From: Flavobacterium channae
GTDB lineage: Bacteria; Bacteroidota; Bacteroidia; Flavobacteriales; Flavobacteriaceae
Assembly (NCBI RefSeq): GCF_021172165.1
Contig: NZ_CP089096.1
Location: forward strand, 1,240,001 to 1,304,000
Direction of reading: 5' to 3'
Length of the DNA: 64,000 nt
The notes beneath the pieces were generated by a model that worked only from the letters and a program-made list of their open reading frames with translations, was not told the DNA's origin and ran no database searches. The position numbers and the translations under genes were made by a program. Positions 59,228 to 64,000 of the stretch are shown one piece after another (position 1 is the first letter of the stretch; each line of letters opens with the position of its first letter).

Positions 59228-59782
59228 TTATTCAACTATAAATTCTCCTTTCATCATAGCATAATGTCCGGGAAAAGAACAAAGGAATTCATAAGTCCCT
59301 TTTTCGGGTGTAGGAAATTCAATAACATCAGTTTCTCCTCCTCCAATCATTTTGGTATGTGCAATCACGTCTTTGAGCAATTCTGAGGGAATATCATAAT
59401 CAGGTGCTTTGGATTGGGCAGCCGCATTTCCAAAATCGGAAAGATTTATACTATTTTTTAAAAGGACAAAGTTGTGTCCCATTGCGGATTTCGGCATTGT
59501 GCCGGAATGTTTCAGCGTGAGTTTTACAGTTTGACCGCTTTTAACCCTGATTTCTTTTTTATCGAATTTCATTGCATCGTCTGATATTAAAAGTATCTCT
59601 GCTACTTTCAAATCGTTATTGTCGCCACGTGTAACGGGTTGCTCTGTTACAGCTTCCTCCTTTGCTACTTTATTATCGGTTTCAGTTTTTGTATTGTTGT
59701 TACAGCCCGATAACACGAGAAAAATACAGGATACTGCAATCAAATATTTGCCGGTTAACCGTTGTCTAACTTGGTTTGCCAT
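59228..59782 (-). CDS. Azurin-like cupredoxin lipoprotein
   Basis: A 184-residue protein. The lipobox is LVLSGC near residues 22-27, so it is membrane-anchored. From about 60 the azurin fold follows: DDAMKFDKKEIRVKSGQTVKLTLKHSG in part (about 69-95), MGHNFVLLK near 101-109 with the copper His, and the C-terminal loop FLCSFPGHYAMMKGEF near 166-181 with the Cys, His and Met ligands. All type-1 copper ligands are present. It would act in periplasmic electron transfer. It is divergent from the RND efflux genes. Confidence 0.93.
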   Translation of the reverse strand: MANQVRQRLTGKYLIAVSCIFLVLSGCNNNTKTETDNKVAKEEAVTEQPVTRGDNNDLKVAEILLISDDAMKFDKKEIRVKSGQTVKLTLKHSGTMPKSAMGHNFVLLKNSINLSDFGNAAAQSKAPDYDIPSELLKDVIAHTKMIGGGETDVIEFPTPEKGTYEFLCSFPGHYAMMKGEFIVE

Positions 59783-59858
59783 ATTAAAATATATTAGATA
59801 GTTGCTTGTCTACTTTTTAGTAAATAAGTAGAAAAAACTTTTGCAAAAATACTGAACA

Positions 59859-59890
59859 TTTGGTTTGTTTCAAAAAAAATTATACATTTG
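59859..59890 (+). promoter_or_regulatory. Promoter upstream of the RND efflux genes
   Basis: TTTG at 59859-59862, 20 bases, then TACATTTG at 59883-59890, a near-consensus Bacteroidota promoter. The leader to the efflux adaptor ATG at 60258 would be about 360 bases. Confidence 0.55.
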
Positions 59891-59933
59891 CATCGTCTTT
59901 TTGACAAATTAAGGCGATAAAGAACAAATTTTT

Positions 59934-60149
59934 ATGTACATCGGACAGGTAGTTTTTCTGGAAACATCACGCTTTGTATTCGGCTTACTTAATAAATACA
60001 GTGAGTTGGGTGCATTACTGCTGTTTTGCATTTTGCCGATGTTGTTTTTCCTTATTGAAAACTGTTCGCCTGAAATCCCGTCCGCTAATTGGGCTTTCCA
60101 ATTACCTGCGTTTGCGATGGTCGTTCCTTTCTGGTTCGTCCTGTATTAA
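59934..60149 (+). CDS. Possible small leader membrane protein
   Basis: A 71-residue frame in the 475-bp gap between azurin and the efflux adaptor gene. It has two hydrophobic segments, near residues 25-43 and 52-70, and starts 43 bases after a good -7 box. No family is recognised. Composition is plausible for a membrane peptide, but another overlapping frame (59974-60243) is also open, so the coding status is uncertain. The rest of the gap shows no other feature I can support. Confidence 0.3.
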   Translation: MYIGQVVFLETSRFVFGLLNKYSELGALLLFCILPMLFFLIENCSPEIPSANWAFQLPAFAMVVPFWFVLY

Positions 60150-60257
60150 CTCTCTCCATTACATTTTTATCTCATTAAGAAACTTTCGTGGCTTTATCGA
60201 ATGCTATGTGTTTTCGGCGATTACTCCTGTTTTCAATCATTAATTATTTCATACATT

Positions 60258-61451
60258 ATGCAAAAATCAATTCGTTCAATTTATTTAGACGGGTCTAAAG
60301 GTTATAATAAATCTGTCAAAAAATGTGTAACCTTTTTTAGTTCATCGGGACTTCTTCTGTCGCTTCTTCTGATAGGGAGCTGTGGAGGCAAAAATGAAAA
60401 TCACGGCGGCTGGGGCAATGGTCCGGCAGAACTTCCTATAGCAGTTGTTCAACAGGGCGAAGCCGTTATACCAAAAGAATATTCCGCCAGTGTGGAAGGT
60501 GTTCAAAATGTAGAAATCCAATCACAGGTTACAGGCTATCTAAGCAAAATCTATGTGGATGAGGGAGCTTATGTAAACGCTGGTCAAACACTTTTCAAAA
60601 TAGAGGATAAAACTTATGCTGAGCAATTACGCTCTGCACAGGCTTCATTGATTACAGCACAAGCCAATCTTGCCAATGCCCAAATTGAGCTGAACAGAAA
60701 AAAGGAACTTGTAAAAAGCAAGGTCGTATCCGATTTGCAGGTTCAACAGGCTGAAGCAGCTTATAATGCGTCAAGAGGTGCTGTTTCGCAAGCATCTTCA
60801 CAGTTGGAATCCGCAAAAATCAATCTTAATTTTTGTACCATTAAAGCACCTGTAAGTGGTTATGTAGGACGCTTCAATTACCGTTTAGGAAGTTTGATTT
60901 CCCCTACTAATACTACGCCCTTAACGCTTTTATCTGATATACGCCAGGTAAACGTGTATTTCAGTATGAGCGAAAATGACTTTTCAGGTTTTCAGCAGGA
61001 ATACGGAGGAAAAGTTGAAAATGCACCAGCGGTAAACCTTATCACGTCGAGCGGAAACCAATATGAACTACCCGGAAAAATAGATGCTGTTGAGGGACAG
61101 TTCAACCAGAATACAGGCTCTATTACATTAAGGGCAAGGTTCAATAACCCTAAATTGCTTTTACGAAGTGGCAACACGGGTAAAATTTCCATCGTGCAGA
61201 GATATGCCAATGCTACATTGCTCCCTATCGCTTCAACAATAATGATACAGGACAAGATTTTTATTTTTTCTGTAGATAAAGATAGCAAGGCTATCCAACT
61301 ACCGATTGAAGTATCAGGAAAATCGGGCAATAACTATATCGTTTCAAAAGGTATCAACCCTGGTGATAAATACATTGTGAGCGGTTTTGACCGTTTGCAG
61401 GCAGGAGCACCTGTTGTAGCACAAAAGGCAAATGCAAATCCTAACAAGTAA
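60258..61451 (+). CDS. RND efflux periplasmic adaptor lipoprotein (MFP/HlyD family)
   Basis: A 397-residue protein with its start set at ATG 60258 (MQKSIRSIYL); an upstream frame to 60201 adds no conserved sequence. The lipobox is LLLIGSC near residues 38-44. The adaptor parts follow: EIQSQVTGYLSKIYVDEGAYV near 85-105 (lipoyl half), a coiled-coil hairpin with KKELVKSKVVSDLQVQQAEA near 150-170, APVSGYVGRFNYRLG near 208-222 (second lipoyl half), and a beta-barrel region to the end. It is followed 24 bp later by the RND permease gene, with which it forms the pump. Confidence 0.92.
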   Translation: MQKSIRSIYLDGSKGYNKSVKKCVTFFSSSGLLLSLLLIGSCGGKNENHGGWGNGPAELPIAVVQQGEAVIPKEYSASVEGVQNVEIQSQVTGYLSKIYVDEGAYVNAGQTLFKIEDKTYAEQLRSAQASLITAQANLANAQIELNRKKELVKSKVVSDLQVQQAEAAYNASRGAVSQASSQLESAKINLNFCTIKAPVSGYVGRFNYRLGSLISPTNTTPLTLLSDIRQVNVYFSMSENDFSGFQQEYGGKVENAPAVNLITSSGNQYELPGKIDAVEGQFNQNTGSITLRARFNNPKLLLRSGNTGKISIVQRYANATLLPIASTIMIQDKIFIFSVDKDSKAIQLPIEVSGKSGNNYIVSKGINPGDKYIVSGFDRLQAGAPVVAQKANANPNK

Positions 61452-61475
61452 TCCAAAAAACGAAGAAAAATCATT

Positions 61476-64000
61476 ATGCTAAAAACAATCATAAAAAGAC
61501 CTGTACTTGCTACGGTCATATCCGTTATATTGGTCATCTTGGGGATTGTAGGAATGCTCAATTTGCCGATTACAAAGTTTCCCGATATTGCACCGCCTAC
61601 GGTTATGGTCAATGCAGTATATCCAGGAGCTAACGCCGAAGCGATAGCCCGTTCGGTAGCACCGCCATTGGAAAATGCGATAAACGGTGTGGAGAATATG
61701 GACTACATCACGTCCGTTGCGAGTAACGACGGTACATTACAGATTACTGTTATCTTCAAATTAGGAACCGACCCCGACCAAGCCGCCATCAACGTGCAGA
61801 ACCGTGTGGCACAGGTAACCAACCAGCTTCCTGCCGAAGTAGTGCAGGCAGGTATTACTACGCTGAAACGTCAGAACAGTATGATAGCGTTGGTTACAAT
61901 ATCCAGCCAAGACGGTTCAATGGACGATTTGTTTTTGGAGAATTATGCCAAAATCAACGTTCTTCCAGAACTCAAACGTATAAAGGGTGTGGGTGATGCG
62001 ATAGCTTACGGTAACAAAGATTACTCAATGCGTGTATGGCTCGACCCCGTAAAACTCAATGCGTACAACATTACGCCAGCCGAAGTTTCAAGGGCTATCC
62101 AATCGCAAAACTTAGAAGCCGCACCCGGTCGTTTCGGGGAAAGAACCGAAGAAGCCAAAGAATACATAATGCGTTACAAGGGTAAGTTTACCGAACCTGA
62201 GCAATACGAAAACATTGTGATAAAAGCTACCAATGACGGTTCTATCCTACGGTTGAAAGACGTAGCAAAAGTTGAATTTGGAGCATACAGCTATGCTGTT
62301 ACCAACAAATCCAATGGTAAGCAAGCGGTAACAATGGCTATCTTCCAGATGGCAGGTTCCAACGCTAATGAAGTGCAGATTGCGGTACAGGAACGAATGG
62401 CGGAGTTATCTAAATCGTTCCCTAATAAAATGGAATACAATATTCCGTATGCGACAAAAGATGCCTTAGACCAATCTATCAGCCAGGTAATTAAAACCCT
62501 GATTGAAGCCTTTATCTTGGTGTTCATTGTGGTGTATATCTTCTTGCAGGATTTCCGTTCTACGCTTATCCCTGCCATTGCCGTTCCAGTTTCCATTATC
62601 GGTACGTTCTTCTTTATGAGCCTGTTTGGGTTTTCGATAAATATCTTAACCCTCTTTGCTCTGGTGCTGGCAATCGGTATCGTGGTGGATGATGCCATTG
62701 TGGTGGTCGAAGCCGTCCACGCCAAGATGGAACACAAGGGATTAAGCCCAAGAGCAGCAACGCTTTCAGCGATGCACGAAATTTCGGGTGCGATTGTTTC
62801 CATTACATTGGTAATGTCGGCGGTGTTCGTTCCGGTTGCCTTTATGAAAGGCTCAACGGGATTGTTCTATCAGCAATTCGCCCTGACTTTGGCAATCGCT
62901 ATTGTTATTTCGGCGGTAAATGCCTTGACATTAAGCCCTGCTCTGTGTGCCTTGTTCCTGAAAGACCTGCACCACGGAAAAGACGGAAAGAAACTGAATT
63001 TCAAGGAACGCTTTTTTGCAGGATTTAATGTTGCATTCAACAAGCTGACGTTCCGCTATGGAAAATCAATACTATTCCTGATAAAGAAAAGATGGGTTGC
63101 CTTTGCCGGAATAGCCATCTTTGGAGGGTTGTTTATCTATTTATCAATGACAACACCTAAAGGATTTATTCCCGATGAAGACCAGAGTTTCATCATTGTA
63201 AAAATAGACCTTACACCCGGTGCTTCCAAACATCGTACAGGAGAAGTAATTGCTGATGTTGAAAAAATCTTAATCAACCACCCCGCAGTGGATAAAGCTA
63301 TGTCGGTAGAGGGATTGAACCTGTTCACTGGTGCGATGTCCTCTTCTTCGGGAACGCTTTTCGTTACACTGAAAAAACCGGAAGAACGTGGCGAAGTGAA
63401 TAAGATTGACGACGTTATCGGTCAGTTGATGGGCATTCTGTCGCAGGACAAACGTGCCAATTTCCTTGTGCTGAATACGCCAACCGTAGATGGTTTCAGT
63501 AATACAAGTGGTATGGAACTCGTGTTGCAAGACCGCACCAATGGCGAACTGCAACAGTTGGGTAATACTTCGTATGCGATGATGGGTGCATTGATGCAAC
63601 GTCCTGAAATTGCGGTTTCCTATACAACCTTTGACGTTTCTTTCCCTCAATATGAAATATCGGTAGATGAGGGAAAAGCAGCCCAGTTGGGTGTTGAAGT
63701 ATCGGATATTATGGCGACGTTACAGGGTTATTACGGAAGTTTCCAGGCTTCTGACTTTAACCGTTTCGGTAAATATTACCGAGTATTGGTACAGGCTACT
63801 CCTGAAACCCGTAAGGATGAAAGTTCGTTGAACGGTGTTTTCGTAAAGAATGCTACCGGAGAAATGGTTCCCATCAATACATTGGTAACGCTAAAACCGA
63901 TTACGGGTGCGGAAGTTGTGGACAGGTTCAACCTCTTTAATGCTTCCAACCTTACCGTAATGCCTGCACCGGGTTTCAGTACAGGACAGGCAATGACCGC
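61476..64000 (+). CDS. RND multidrug efflux permease (AcrB/HAE1 type), partial
   Basis: The frame opens at ATG 61476 (MLKTIIKRPVLATVISVILV) and stays open to the right edge for about 841 codons, so roughly 200 residues are missing. TM1 is at residues 9-29. A porter domain with ANAEAIARSVAPPLENAINGV follows. The TM4 proton-relay pair is in AIGIVVDDAIVVVE near 403-416, with MKGSTGLFYQQFALTLAIAI further on. It makes a trimeric inner-membrane pump with the adaptor encoded upstream. The codon use is richer in G and C than in the left part of the window, which suggests transfer. Confidence 0.92.
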   Translation, partial: MLKTIIKRPVLATVISVILVILGIVGMLNLPITKFPDIAPPTVMVNAVYPGANAEAIARSVAPPLENAINGVENMDYITSVASNDGTLQITVIFKLGTDPDQAAINVQNRVAQVTNQLPAEVVQAGITTLKRQNSMIALVTISSQDGSMDDLFLENYAKINVLPELKRIKGVGDAIAYGNKDYSMRVWLDPVKLNAYNITPAEVSRAIQSQNLEAAPGRFGERTEEAKEYIMRYKGKFTEPEQYENIVIKATNDGSILRLKDVAKVEFGAYSYAVTNKSNGKQAVTMAIFQMAGSNANEVQIAVQERMAELSKSFPNKMEYNIPYATKDALDQSISQVIKTLIEAFILVFIVVYIFLQDFRSTLIPAIAVPVSIIGTFFFMSLFGFSINILTLFALVLAIGIVVDDAIVVVEAVHAKMEHKGLSPRAATLSAMHEISGAIVSITLVMSAVFVPVAFMKGSTGLFYQQFALTLAIAIVISAVNALTLSPALCALFLKDLHHGKDGKKLNFKERFFAGFNVAFNKLTFRYGKSILFLIKKRWVAFAGIAIFGGLFIYLSMTTPKGFIPDEDQSFIIVKIDLTPGASKHRTGEVIADVEKILINHPAVDKAMSVEGLNLFTGAMSSSSGTLFVTLKKPEERGEVNKIDDVIGQLMGILSQDKRANFLVLNTPTVDGFSNTSGMELVLQDRTNGELQQLGNTSYAMMGALMQRPEIAVSYTTFDVSFPQYEISVDEGKAAQLGVEVSDIMATLQGYYGSFQASDFNRFGKYYRVLVQATPETRKDESSLNGVFVKNATGEMVPINTLVTLKPITGAEVVDRFNLFNASNLTVMPAPGFSTGQAMT

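Overview
The window looks like a chromosome segment of a Flavobacterium-like member of the Bacteroidota. The DNA is AT-rich, genes lack Shine-Dalgarno sites, and promoters follow the TTTG-N19-TAnnTTTG pattern. There are type IX secretion C-terminal signals, PorP/SprF and gliding-associated proteins, and a bacillithiol deacetylase gene.

Layout. (1) 1-11.5 kb is core genome: a cut C1 peptidase, menaquinone genes menB, menA and menC with tandem bacterial PH-domain proteins, a metallo-hydrolase, a TPM protein, miaE, a glycosyltransferase and a NUDIX hydrolase. (2) 11.5-19.9 kb is an integrated mobile element of about 8.4 kb in the 3' end of tRNA-Arg(ACG), bounded by an 18-bp direct repeat. It carries a tyrosine integrase, an excisionase-like HTH protein, a replication-initiator-like protein and an XRE regulator. 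Its cargo is a retron reverse transcriptase with a DUF3800 partner and an unusual structured intergenic RNA, an overlapping two-gene membrane module of unknown function, and a DUF4359/TonB-C-like protein. This is the best candidate for an undescribed defence-type system. (3) 20-29.4 kb holds apt, then a fatty-acid beta-oxidation operon (MarR regulator, HAD/enoyl-CoA hydratase fusion, thiolase, acyl-CoA dehydrogenase) and a long-chain acyl-CoA synthetase. A perfect 28-bp palindrome lies in the MarR promoter and a degenerate copy lies upstream of the synthetase. (4) 29.5-49.6 kb is core genome: purL, a beta-helix lipoprotein, a hotdog thioesterase with isochorismate synthase, bshB1, tRNA-His, secreted proteins, a T9SS-sorted endonuclease I, an rRNA methyltransferase, an ECF sigma/anti-sigma set, pdxH, a CAP-domain lipoprotein and MscS. 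(5) 49.7-54.8 kb is a gliding/T9SS surface cluster: OmpA-like protein, PorP/SprF, and the C-terminal part of a large repeat adhesin. (6) At 54.8-56.3 kb an IS3/IS150-type element sits at a breakpoint. The adhesin is cut on its left and an rteC-like conjugative-transposon regulator is cut on its right. (7) 56.3-64 kb has higher-GC, foreign-looking coding sequence that suggests an ICE-derived accessory segment: pentapeptide protein, membrane protein, SMR transporter, TetR regulator, azurin, and an RND efflux adaptor and permease, the permease running off the window.

How the parts work together: menB/A/C and the menF-like gene belong to menaquinone synthesis; menD and menE are not visible here. 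The MarR protein probably controls fatty-acid catabolism through the palindromes. The tRNA-Arg element has replaced the tRNA's original terminator with its own. Most intergenic gaps hold strong hairpin terminators, often shared by convergent genes.
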